Positions 7,876 to 16,938 of a DNA stretch of 64,000 nucleotides are shown here, piece after piece. The notes beneath the pieces are model-generated. The model was not told where the DNA came from, made no database searches, and was given only the letters and a program-made list of their open reading frames with translations. The translations under genes were made by a program, and so were the position numbers. The stretch is from Clostridiales bacterium. Its GTDB lineage: Bacteria; Bacillota; Clostridia; Lachnospirales; Lachnospiraceae. The stretch is taken from NCBI GenBank assembly GCA_021202925.1, contig JAJQCD010000038.1:1-64000 (forward strand), read 5' to 3'. Every line of letters begins with the position of its first letter. The first letter of the stretch is position 1.

Positions 7876-7952
7876 TTATTCTTTCAAAGGAACAGATTTT
7901 ATTACTGCACACACAGCTTCTGGAAGAAACCGGTGGAAGTGACGGTATCCGC
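7872..7952 (+). pseudogene. Doc (Fic/DOC family) toxin, N-terminal remnant
   Basis: The ATG overlaps the antitoxin stop. The first 27 residues (MIILSKEQILLLHTQLLEET then GGSDGIR) match the Doc N-terminus. After that the sequence no longer fits the family: the helix leading to the HxFxxGNKR catalytic motif is absent and the frame continues into unrelated DNA. The toxin lacks its active site. What lies at 7953-8064 is not recognised. Confidence 0.65.
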
Positions 7953-8064
7953 GTTAAAATATACGCACATGAACGGCTGAATGACACGGTTCTTAATGTC
8001 CACGTTTCCAATTCGAATCGGTGTAAACAGTTTCTCATTCATCCTGTCTGGTCCTCCTCATCCT

Positions 8065-8844
8065 TTAGTAAGAATACAATCTCTCTGCCTGATCTGCTCC
8101 GATCGTTATCTTATACCGGACGCTCTCCTGCCTCTGATAGGCTGGCCGCCATCCCATATCTGCCTCTGGATTCCTCACACTTTTTTCTACCGTGTAGTAA
8201 ACATCATCTCCAACACGTTCCAGATCCCGAATCAGGGTTACTGTATCTTCGTTATCATAATTTCGTTTGCACCCGTAACTGCTTACCAGATTCTTCGGGA
8301 TCACTGTCGTATATGCCGCCTGATGCTCCTCAATCATGACGATTCTTCCATCCAGATACACATACGATCCGGCACGGCTTAACGCAAAAGCAGGGTCAGA
8401 TACCCGTCCTGTGGTGAAATTCTTCATACTGCATTCCAGGTAAACGTAATCATTCCAGTAACCGATATAAGAACCATAATAATCATCACCGTCCTCATAA
8501 TAGATCTGGATATTCCCGCCTTCCTTTTCTACCAGGAATTCCTCCGCATGGACTTCCTTCACACAGTTTTTCCGCGAAACTGGCTTGCCGTTTCCGCCCA
8601 GTTCCACACAGTTAATTCCTCCCTGCTGGAACATTCCTGCAGTCCCCGAATAGTAGCCATAGGAATAGTACAGGACATTGTCCAGCATGGAAACCTCCAT
8701 CACGGCGACATTGGAGCTTTCATACCGGTAATCCTCGTCAAGCGTAAAGCGATCGATTTCCTCCAGACTTCCGGATTCATACATATGGAACCGGTACAAA
8801 CCAATCTGCATCGTATCCCCATATGTTGCCGAAAAATATGCGTA
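8065..8844 (-). pseudogene. C-terminal part of the caspase-like/beta-propeller lipoprotein gene
   Basis: Reads on in the same frame from 8845 after a TGA codon at 8845-8847. It encodes about 260 aa of aromatic, Asp/Gly-rich beta strands (for example NVLYYSYGYYSGTAGMF and WNDYVYLECSMKNF) like DUF5050-type propeller proteins. A separate start (ATG at 8811) exists but has no ribosome site, so independent translation is unlikely. Confidence 0.6.
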
Positions 8845-9468
8845 TCAGCCTATCGTCCCGCAATATTTATAGTATTGATTTCCGATAACCTGACTGCTGC
8901 CATCTTGTGTATTAATTACCTGCAGGTTATTTCCGTTGGTTCCAATCAACAGCCCGCTTCTGGCATCCGCTGTCTGCAGATAGAAGTCCGGATAATCCAC
9001 GCGATCACTCCCATCCAGGCGAACCGAATACAAACCACTGATTTCCCGCGAACCTCCAAAACCAAGATACATCCGCTCGCCAATAATATAGAAATCACCG
9101 TTTCCCTTTGCTGAAAACAGCACTTCTTCCGTACCGTCCGCATGACGGCAGATCATCTGATTTTCTGTTTCCGTATTGTCAGAAAAATACGCAAACAACC
9201 CGTTCGCCATCTTGCTGTTCCCATTGTATTTCCAGTAATAGTCATTTCCATTATAACGGACAACGGAAGAACCATTATGGATGATCGAATGTTCCGTCAG
9301 ACGAAACGGAGTGATCGTACGCCCGCTTTCCACATAGGCTGTATCATCCTCTGACAGATTGTCTGTCCGTATGCCTTCGTTCTCTTCGGTGACTTTCTCA
9401 AACAGCCTGAATTCCGTTTGCTTCCAGAGCAAATCATCAATATCCCCATTTTCATCCTTTGCTTTTTT
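8845..9468 (-). pseudogene. middle part of the caspase-like/beta-propeller lipoprotein gene
   Basis: In frame with the upstream lipoprotein across its TAA (9469-9471) and with the downstream part across its TGA (8845-8847). About 207 aa, with propeller-like blades such as VVRYNGNDYYWKYNGN and SGLYSVRLDGSDRV. There is no ATG near its 5' end and no ribosome site, so it looks like the continuation of one gene and not a gene of its own. Confidence 0.6.
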
Positions 9469-10626
9469 TTAAGCGTCCCGGGCTGTCATCGTCTCCCCCG
9501 GTGACGACGGATCTGCCTCGCACAGAGCCTCTGCAATGGTTTTCATCATCTTATCCGAATAAAACCGGTTCACTGCTCCCGAAGTCCCGGTATAGGCCCG
9601 AAATCCTTTGTTCAGAAAAGTCCGGGCGAGTTCTCCGCCATCCGAAGCGGAATAGCATGCTCCACAGACAAAAAATCCACCGTCTGAAACCTCTGCCATG
9701 TGACGATTGATAAATTCCTGCGTAATACCATATTGTTTACCGGTCGCAATCAAACACCCGTCATGGACATCCTCCTCATAGCGCTCGGTCGTATCGTCAT
9801 TCACTTTTTCGGTCAGTTCCAGAACACTTTTTCCATCGTCATATTGCCCGTGTCCGAGCCATAGAATCAGTCTGCAATGGTTTTCCTCAGCATTTTCTAA
9901 CAGTTCCACTACACGATCTACCGTGACCTCTTTTCTTTCCAGATGTCTCCAACCAGTACAGTCATCCATGGTGTCGTAAATATACTTTCCATGCCCTTCT
10001 ATCGACCCTTCATTCAGAACAGAAAGCTCGACGGTATCCAGCCAGGAAGACTCGTTCACCGTGTCCAGACTGTAATCTCCGCTATATGTATCCGCAACAT
10101 GCGGTGCAAACAGGATTCTGGCACCGGTGGGCAACGTCATGCCGACACTGTTAGACACCTCGTTCCATGTACAGGAAGTAATCTTTCCCTCTCCCTCCCA
10201 TTCCAACGCAGTCTGATAGAACTCCTCCGCCATCTGTGCCGCTTCCTCCATCGTCACAGATTCATCTTCCGCATTCTCGTCTATATATTCCGCCATGACA
10301 GAATCCATTGCTTCCGCAATCTCATCGTACCCTTCCAGGACGGCCGCCTCATTGTGACGTATCTCCGGATTCGTTCCGGACTCCTCGACAATCGTTTCTG
10401 CACCCGGTACATTTTCTTCCTGCTCCCCGGAACCAGTCACCAACGCTGTCAGCCGCTCTTTTCCGGCAAGCATCGTTTCCAGCCGTTCTTTCAGTTCGGA
10501 AACCAGCACGTTTTTTGCTGTATCCACCTGTCTGATAAAACAACCGTCCAGCATACATGCCGCCATCAGAATGATTGCTGTGACAAGCAGTCTTTTTTGG
10601 AAAAATTTTCTCTTTTTCATGTTCAT
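9469..10626 (-). CDS. lipoprotein with caspase-like (clan CD) peptidase domain, N-terminal part of a broken gene
   Basis: The start is taken at ATG 10626 (ribosome-like AAGAAGG just before it). An earlier ATG at 10662 would add 12 polar residues. A signal peptide ends in a lipobox MLDGC, so the mature protein is membrane-anchored outside. After an acidic, disordered linker (about residues 80-150) comes a domain with the catalytic dyad of caspase/gingipain-like peptidases: LILWLGHGQYDD (His-Gly) and FFVCGACYSASDGGELAR (Cys). Numbered from 10662 these are H271 and C336. It ends at a TAA, but the same frame stays open for about 470 further codons with a propeller-like domain, so the intact gene probably encoded about 850 aa. 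The peptidase domain itself looks complete. Confidence 0.65.
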   Translation of the reverse strand: MNMKKRKFFQKRLLVTAIILMAACMLDGCFIRQVDTAKNVLVSELKERLETMLAGKERLTALVTGSGEQEENVPGAETIVEESGTNPEIRHNEAAVLEGYDEIAEAMDSVMAEYIDENAEDESVTMEEAAQMAEEFYQTALEWEGEGKITSCTWNEVSNSVGMTLPTGARILFAPHVADTYSGDYSLDTVNESSWLDTVELSVLNEGSIEGHGKYIYDTMDDCTGWRHLERKEVTVDRVVELLENAEENHCRLILWLGHGQYDDGKSVLELTEKVNDDTTERYEEDVHDGCLIATGKQYGITQEFINRHMAEVSDGGFFVCGACYSASDGGELARTFLNKGFRAYTGTSGAVNRFYSDKMMKTIAEALCEADPSSPGETMTARDA

Positions 10627-10798
10627 CGCCTTCTTACCTTCCCGATTCTTTCTGACCGTCATTATCTCATTTCTATGCAGTTATGTCCAGAAACCGGACA
10701 AAATCAACCCTTTAATCAACATAATTTTCTTTTTCGCCTGCAGAAACCTCTGTACTTACCTTTCAGATTTTTCGCATAAGAATTTTTCCCGTCAGGAA

Positions 10799-10822
10799 GG
10801 GCTCCGGCAATCGCCGGAGCCC
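10799..10822. terminator. GC-rich hairpin, probable terminator
   Basis: Ten perfect base pairs (GGGCTCCGGC / GCCGGAGCCC) around AATC, downstream of the flavoprotein gene. The U-run on the minus strand is poor (UUCCUG), so termination strength is uncertain. Confidence 0.55.
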
Positions 10823-10889
10823 GTAATATTTGCTTGTACTATTGCAATATTAAATCAGAAAACCTGCTCAACAAAATTGATTAAATGGA

Positions 10890-13800
10890 TTACCTGACGC
10901 GCTCTGCCACTTCTTCTGCTGCAATTCGTCCGAATACCACAGCAGATGATACCGGATGATTTCCGTGGTTGGTTACTTCTCCGGCTGCGTATAATCCCGG
11001 AATTGCTTCCTCACCTGCATTCAGCACCTGTGCATTTCCATTGATATCAATGCCTCCGGTACAAATATGCCTGGACGGTTTGGCCTTCACGCCATAATAT
11101 GTTGAAGAGGAAAGATTGCAGGTGATCCCTGTCCGACCAAAATCTGCATCATTCCCAGATTCTGCTGCCAGATTATAGGCCTCTGCTGTTTCCACTAAGC
11201 CATCCGGATCAATTCCCAGAATCCCGGCTAACTCTTCCAGACTGGAAGCCTGCTTAAAGACTCCTTTTCGAGAGAATTCCTGCAGAACCGTACTATCATC
11301 CAGCATTTCCTGTGTGATAATAATATAGGCACAGTTTCCCTCCTGTTCTTTTACCGCATTTGTCAGTACATCGGTGGCAGACAATTCGTTGACAAATCGT
11401 TTCCCATCCTGGTTTACCAGAATAACACCGGCTTTTGGCGCATTTTGCGCACCAATGGCTCCTCCCATTTCATCGTAACCAATAGCCAGAGGCCGACTTG
11501 TTATTGCATCCATATCACTCACGGTACCTCCAGCTTCCAATGCCAGCCGGATGCCATCTCCTGTTGCACTGATTGCTTCGGTAGACGGATAGCCAACCCA
11601 GTCAGGTGCATATTCTGCAATCACATCTGATCCGGATCCATAACCACCCGTAGCAATCAAAACATTATTTGTAGCTATGGTATAACTCCCGCCATCATAT
11701 TCGATTACAACCCCAGAGACTGCGCCATCTTCCATAATAATCTCAACTGCTTCATTACCAGTGCGAACCTCCACCGTAGATTGTTTATCCAGCTGTTCTT
11801 TCAATTTTTCAACCAGAACTTCGCCGAATAGTCCATTTTCCGTAGTTGTCATCTGATGAGAATGACTGTTGTCCAACGCATATAACGGCACGCCGATCTC
11901 GATCATCCAGTCAACCATTTCCGCAGAATGATCGGCAAATGCTCTTGCGTAATCCTGTCTCAGAGGAACAACCGATTTCCCCTTCTCATCAACCCCTTTT
12001 CCAATGGATATCAGATAATTATAAAAATCTTCAGTTGTATAATCAGTCTGAACAGAACTTCCACCAGCATTTACGCCAACGCCGGCCATAGCGGTTGTCC
12101 CTCCAACCAAATCCATTTTTTCTACCAAGATAACATCCAGACCTAATTCGCCGGCATGAATTGCTGCGGACATTCCCGCTCCACCAGCGCCTATGATAAC
12201 AAACTCTGCCTGATCATCCCCATATACAATTTTATCTTCTTCCGATGTAGTCTCCCTTAAAAGATCAACACCGCCTGCCTGTTCCACACAATCGGACACA
12301 GCAAGCCGCAGAGCAGCGCTACTCATTGTAGCACTGGATATGGAATCTACACTTACACTTTGCTTTTCGATCATCTCTTTGGATAGAATGTCAAACGCAT
12401 CTGTTCCGATTCCGATCGTTTCCTGATGATCGGTTATCATAATCTGGCAAAGGTTATAAGCGCTCATGGTAACAGCCACGGTTACCGGGCCATTGTTCCC
12501 CTGTGCAGTGGATTTATAAGTTCCTGGTACGAACCGCTCCTCTTCTCCGATCCTGTTTTCAGCAATATCATTTGTCACTGTCTCTGCAGCCAATTTCCCC
12601 AGCACCGCTGCAATGGTTGTCCCTGAGCCTTGGCAGGCAGTCACCTCTCCAGCAGCATACAGTCCGGCAATCACAGTCTGATCCTCTCTCAGTACCCTGG
12701 TTTCCAGGTCAATTACCAGACCTCCATATGTAGTCTGATTCGCCGGACTGATTTGTACCCCATAGTAGGGAGCCTGATCCAAGCGGCTGAAAATATGATT
12801 GCTCCGTCCAAATTCTTCATCTACACCTGTATCATATACAACCTGGTATTTTTCCACTGTAGCCGCCAGTGTCTCTGCATCCAGTTCCAGTGCATCCGCC
12901 AATTCTTCCAACGTGTCAGCCTGGGTAAAATATCCACGGTCTTTGTATGTTTGCATCAATGCCGCTCCATCCACAGATGCCTGGTCAAAGATCAGATATG
13001 CATACCCACCATCCTGTTCTGTTATGGCAGCAGCTATCGGCATGGACGGGCCAGATTCGTTTACGAAACGATTTCCGGATCTATTAACTAAAATCGCGCC
13101 GTTATAACGGACATTCGTTAGAGAAATAGCTCCGGAACCGGTATCATAAGCCACGGACTGAGGACCGGCATTGCCCATGTCGGCTATCGCTGCCCCTGCG
13201 TCCAGTCCCATGGTAATACCATCTCCGGTCGCGCCAACACTCGCTGTAGAAGGATATCCTGACCAGGATGGACAATATTCATCTACCATCTCAGGATTAG
13301 AAGCAAATCCGCCTGTTGCCAGAATTACCGCATCTGCATAAATATCGTAAGTCCCATCTGCGTCTTCTACTGTGACTCCGGTAACAGCTCCTGAATTGTC
13401 TGTGATTAACGCAACTGCTTCACTCCTGGTGCGAAGATCAACTCCTTTGTCTTTTATATTATTATTGAGTACAGTGACAAGCATGTTGCCTAAAGCGCTG
13501 CCATCTGAAGTCATTACCTGTTTTCCGTTAAACTGGCCAAGGTCTGCTCCCATAGCAACCAGCCAGTCGCCAGTTTCACCTGAACGATCTGACAACAAAC
13601 GAAGGTAAGGATCATCCTCTCCATCTCCGATCCAGGCATCATAAGCATCATCCGCCGTGTATGGCGGATCCGCATTAAGTTGTATCTCCATGCCTCCTGC
13701 ATTATAGGCCGTTGAAGCCATTGTTGTTGTCCCTCCTACAATTGACAACTTTTCAAGCAGGATCACGTCAAGCCCCTGGTCAACTGCTTCTATGGCTGCG

Positions 13801-13997
13801 GACATTCCTGCGCCACCTGCTCCCACGATTACAACCTGCGTCTTTTCATTGCGCCCCTGATCAACAGTCTCATCCAGTGCAGGTGTGCTTTCGACACTTT
13901 CTTCCTGAACAGTTTCCGATGAACACCCCACCATAGACAATATCAAAGCCAACGGCAAGAGCAGGGACATCCATCGTTTTTTCCATCGTTTTGTCAT
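10890..13997 (-). CDS. extracellular flavoprotein reductase lipoprotein: FAD domain, FMN_bind domain, second FAD domain
   Basis: 1035 aa. The signal ends in LSMVGC (lipidated Cys25). Residues about 54-485 form a fumarate-reductase-type FAD_binding_2 domain (VVIVGAGGAGMSAAIEA; GLYAAGEVT). About 495-585 is an FMN_bind domain with the flavinylation-type motif SISSATMSS. About 610-1035 is a second, diverged FAD domain (FVIIGAGGAGMSAAIHA; GLYAAGEVTNHGNHP). Relatives with one FAD domain and FMN_bind serve extracellular anaerobic respiration. In both copies the stretch after RFVNE lacks the Arg that fumarate reductases use as proton donor, and domain 1 reads SPANQTTYGG where a His is usual while domain 2 keeps PSRHICTGG. 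So the acceptor is probably not fumarate and the first domain may be non-catalytic or altered. Divergent from a two-component system that may control it. Confidence 0.8.
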   Translation of the reverse strand: MTKRWKKRWMSLLLPLALILSMVGCSSETVQEESVESTPALDETVDQGRNEKTQVVIVGAGGAGMSAAIEAVDQGLDVILLEKLSIVGGTTTMASTAYNAGGMEIQLNADPPYTADDAYDAWIGDGEDDPYLRLLSDRSGETGDWLVAMGADLGQFNGKQVMTSDGSALGNMLVTVLNNNIKDKGVDLRTRSEAVALITDNSGAVTGVTVEDADGTYDIYADAVILATGGFASNPEMVDEYCPSWSGYPSTASVGATGDGITMGLDAGAAIADMGNAGPQSVAYDTGSGAISLTNVRYNGAILVNRSGNRFVNESGPSMPIAAAITEQDGGYAYLIFDQASVDGAALMQTYKDRGYFTQADTLEELADALELDAETLAATVEKYQVVYDTGVDEEFGRSNHIFSRLDQAPYYGVQISPANQTTYGGLVIDLETRVLREDQTVIAGLYAAGEVTACQGSGTTIAAVLGKLAAETVTNDIAENRIGEEERFVPGTYKSTAQGNNGPVTVAVTMSAYNLCQIMITDHQETIGIGTDAFDILSKEMIEKQSVSVDSISSATMSSAALRLAVSDCVEQAGGVDLLRETTSEEDKIVYGDDQAEFVIIGAGGAGMSAAIHAGELGLDVILVEKMDLVGGTTAMAGVGVNAGGSSVQTDYTTEDFYNYLISIGKGVDEKGKSVVPLRQDYARAFADHSAEMVDWMIEIGVPLYALDNSHSHQMTTTENGLFGEVLVEKLKEQLDKQSTVEVRTGNEAVEIIMEDGAVSGVVIEYDGGSYTIATNNVLIATGGYGSGSDVIAEYAPDWVGYPSTEAISATGDGIRLALEAGGTVSDMDAITSRPLAIGYDEMGGAIGAQNAPKAGVILVNQDGKRFVNELSATDVLTNAVKEQEGNCAYIIITQEMLDDSTVLQEFSRKGVFKQASSLEELAGILGIDPDGLVETAEAYNLAAESGNDADFGRTGITCNLSSSTYYGVKAKPSRHICTGGIDINGNAQVLNAGEEAIPGLYAAGEVTNHGNHPVSSAVVFGRIAAEEVAERVR

Positions 13998-14237
13998 TTC
14001 TTTTTTCTCCCTTCTTAAGTTTCACGTACACTCTGGAGTACATCCCTGTTTCTACTATTGATTATTTCATATTGACAGGAATGTCACAAGGTTAAGAAGA
14101 CATTAAATTTTCAATTGTCTGGGTTAAGTTGATTTGTTCTTGCACAGATTTCCCGGCATTGCTATAATGATAAGAGATTTTTGATATATACACCCTGCGC
14201 CACGTATCTGAAAAAATTCCGGAATGGTTATGGTACT
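13998..14237. promoter_or_regulatory. divergent control region between flavoprotein and two-component system
   Basis: Plus strand: -35 TTGCAC (14140-14145), 17 nt, -10 TATAAT (14163-14168), a strong promoter for the kinase-regulator genes. Minus strand: a weaker candidate, TTGTGA, 17 nt, AATAAT (about 14062-14090), for the flavoprotein, with the palindrome TGACA-GGAA-TGTCA (14073-14086) in its spacer. GGTTAAG occurs twice in direct orientation (14090-14096 and 14122-14128, 32 bp apart), and AGACA...TGTCT (14098-14120) lies between them. These are plausible operator sites for the OmpR-type regulator encoded downstream, but no binding consensus is known to me. Confidence 0.5.
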
Positions 14238-15446
14238 ATGAATAAAAGAAATATCCTCGTTTTGTTCGCATTTACCTTTATAGCTGTTTTACTCTTCTTT
14301 CATATGATAAACCTGCAAACCCCGTCACTGGCAAACGGTTCCTCTATGCCGACGGATGTTAACAGACAGACCTATTCCGTTACCGGATATGACATGATAA
14401 AAGAACAGGATGGCGTCACTATCCGCTTTACAGATACTCCGGTCGACATTGAGTTGGCTCTCACATTATCGGACATGGGGACATATCATCTTTTTGTTAA
14501 TGACCGGGAGCTTTTCAGTTATGAAAAACAAAGTATCTTCAGCCGGTCTCATTGCATTGTTATTCCCATAAGTTATCTCCGGAATGACGGCGTTCTTACG
14601 ATTTATTTTCAATCGGACAGCTGGGGCAAACGAACAGCAGAAATCGTCACCGGCCGGTTAAATGCTCCGCCTAAAGTATTGATTGGACCAGCTTTTTCTG
14701 CTGAAAAAGCAAACCGATCTTCTGCTGAAACTATATATTTTATGGTTGGAATGTGTATATTGCTGACAGGAAGCAGCCTGCTTCTGTTTTTCTATCGCAT
14801 GGAGGAAATCAGTTTTCTGCTGCTTTCTCTGGTTGCTCTGTTGCGTGCTTTTACCATGATAATCAATGTGCCAGATTCCATTTTCTCGCTTTCCATGGAA
14901 TTATATTATCTGATTCGCCCAACGCTGGTAACATGTCCGGTGATTTTTCATGCTGCTATGGGAATCTACCTCCTGAAAGATGCGATTCCAAAGCAGGCAG
15001 TGAAATATTTTTCTCCATTTACACTCCTGACTCTTACCACTTTCGCTCTGTTTTTGCAGCAAATTTCTTCCAGAAACTGGTATCATATGATCCAGGCAAT
15101 CTGTTTTGGATTCTTCTTCTGGATCGCATATCGCGCTTGCCGCCAGAAAATCCAGGGAAGTCAGCTTCTCATGGCAGGATATGCCGCCGCAGCAGCTATC
15201 ATTTTGTATGTGTATCTGGTGAATGTGTTTTATATTGCTCCGGCCGGACAGCTCCTGACCGCAATAAGCATTACTCATTTCAGTTATATGATTACCCTGC
15301 TCTCCTGCATGGCCTGTATCGATATCAGGTTGATTCGACAATTTCATAAAGTAGAAACACTGTCCGCGGAATTAGTGGAGATCAACCAGGAATTGGACAG
15401 ACGGGTAATTGAGCGAACAAACCAGCTTGTAGAATCGCAGCAGTAG
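14238..15446 (+). pseudogene. sensor histidine kinase, N-terminal sensor part, ended by in-frame amber codon
   Basis: Start taken at ATG 14238, giving MNKRNILVLFAF. It has a signal/first membrane helix, an extracytoplasmic beta domain of about 130 residues, then seven membrane helices and a coiled coil (VETLSAELVEINQELDRRVI), the plan of 7TMR-DISM sensor kinases. The frame stops at TAG (15444-15446) in VESQQ-stop-KQHIMMNIFHDLRNP, exactly where the coiled coil passes into the H-box. The next 12 nt stay in frame and lead straight into the kinase domain, so a single GAG-to-TAG change in one kinase gene is the simplest reading. Confidence 0.7.
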
Positions 15447-15458
15447 AAACAACACATT

Positions 15459-16136
15459 ATGATGAACATATTCCACGATCTCCGCAATCCGGTTTTTGTC
15501 ATGAAAGGCTGTCTGCATAATATTTCAGCAGAAAACAGTACGCAAAAACGTTATAAAGAATTGGCGGAAACCCGGCTCGCTCAGTTGGAGAAAATGGTTG
15601 AAGATCTGTTTCTGGCAGAAAAACTGGAGACCGGACAATTGCTTTTATGTGAAGAACACGTGTTTCTTCCAAACCTGATGAGAACAGTGGCTGATAGTGC
15701 CAGAATCTCTGCTTCCGTCAATATTTCTGTCTCTTTGTTTATAGAAACTGAATGTTTTGTATGGGGTGATTCCCTTCGTTTGCTTCAGGCGTTTCAAAAT
15801 CTGACAGAAAACGCTTTGTCTCACCTCCCGCAAAATGGTCAGCTTACCATTTCTCTCCGGCAGGAGGAAAATCATGCTGTCTGTCTTTTTACAGATAATG
15901 GATCAGGTATTCCGACAGAAGACCTGCCTCATATTTTTGAGCGATACTATACCTCTGCATCCTCTCGCAAAAACACTGCAACCGGCTTGGGGCTGTCTAT
16001 CGCAAATGAATTGATCCGTCTTCATGGCGGCACAATTTCTGTTCAAAGCAAACCACAATACGGAACAACCTTTACCGTTATTATCCCATGCACAACGCCG
16101 CCCCATGATTTAGAGGAAGCTTTCAGGTGGGAATAA
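15459..16136 (+). pseudogene. sensor histidine kinase, C-terminal dimerisation and ATPase domains
   Basis: In frame with the sensor part across the TAG. It contains the phospho-acceptor H-box (NIFHDLRNPVFVMKG), N-box (QNLTENALSHL), G1 (DNGSGIPTEDLPHIFERYY) and G2 (GLGLSIANELIRLHGG), all intact. The ATG at 15459 has no ribosome site, so separate translation would be poor. Unless the amber codon is suppressed or read through, signalling from membrane to kinase domain is broken. Confidence 0.7.
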
Positions 16137-16196
16137 GCTTTTCTCTTTACTGACATTTTTATCAATAGAAGAAAACAAAAAGGAAGAAAATATATC

Positions 16197-16886
16197 ATGA
16201 CTCATGTACTGCTCGTTGAAGACGATCCTGTCGTTGCAGAGATCATTTATGGATATTTACACGACCTGGAAGAATACAAAGTGACAATAGCCGGTGACGC
16301 GGAAACGGCATTGGCGCTTTGTAATCTTTCTATCGATATCATACTGATGGATATCATGCTCCCGGATCTCGATGGTGTTAGTCTTTGCGAAAAAATCAGG
16401 GAAAAATTAGTGTGCCCGATTCTTTTTGTCAGCTGTATCGATGACAGCAACACGATTATCCACGCCCTTGAAAAAGGCGGTGACGACTATATCGTCAAGC
16501 CATTTGAACCACAGATTCTCCATGCCAGGATTCAGGCGAATCTGCGGCGGGTACGCATTGATCAGGGACAGATTCAGGCTCAGCGTCTTTCTGCAGGAAG
16601 GTATTCCATTGACCCTGATGCTAAAAAACTGGATACTGGCATTCGCCAGTATTCTCTTAGCAACATGGAGCTTCGCATCCTTTCCTTTTTTATGGAACAC
16701 CCGAATCAGTATTTCACGTCAGCGGAGCTCTATCGGAAAATCTGGGGTAAGCCAAGTTACGGCGATACCAGAACCGTACTTGTTCATATTCACAATTTAA
16801 GAAATAAGCTGGAAGACGATCCATCACGCCCACAAGCTTTGCGCAGTGTTCCTGGAAAAGGATATGTCTTTTCCCCTGAAGATTGA
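16197..16886 (+). CDS. OmpR/PhoB-family response regulator
   Basis: 229 aa, intact. Receiver domain with acidic pocket residues in LLVEDDP, phospho-acceptor D52 (IILMDIMLPDLDG), the conserved Ser/Thr switch position and K in YIVKPFEP. It is followed by a winged-helix DNA-binding domain (about 130-227; FTSAELYRKIWG, TVLVHIHNLRNKLEDD, GKGYVF). Located 60 bp after the broken kinase and in the same transcript. The divergent flavoprotein is the likely target. With its kinase interrupted it may depend on another phosphodonor. Confidence 0.88.
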   Translation: MTHVLLVEDDPVVAEIIYGYLHDLEEYKVTIAGDAETALALCNLSIDIILMDIMLPDLDGVSLCEKIREKLVCPILFVSCIDDSNTIIHALEKGGDDYIVKPFEPQILHARIQANLRRVRIDQGQIQAQRLSAGRYSIDPDAKKLDTGIRQYSLSNMELRILSFFMEHPNQYFTSAELYRKIWGKPSYGDTRTVLVHIHNLRNKLEDDPSRPQALRSVPGKGYVFSPED

Positions 16887-16938
16887 TAATGCGTATGGCA
16901 GGATTATTTGGTGTGTCACTCACAGATATCCTCACGTC

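Noticed and set aside
8845..8847. TGA in the propeller gene as a selenocysteine codon
   Set aside because: The residue is not at a redox site, no stable SECIS-like hairpin follows directly, and the same gene also carries a TAA, so decay is simpler.
8845..15446. Reassigned stop codon (alternative genetic code)
   Set aside because: The interrupting codons are TAA, TGA and TAG in different genes, and all three terminate intact genes elsewhere in the window.
15459..16136. Stand-alone kinase gene
   Set aside because: No ribosome site precedes its ATG and it is in frame with the sensor part across a single TAG.
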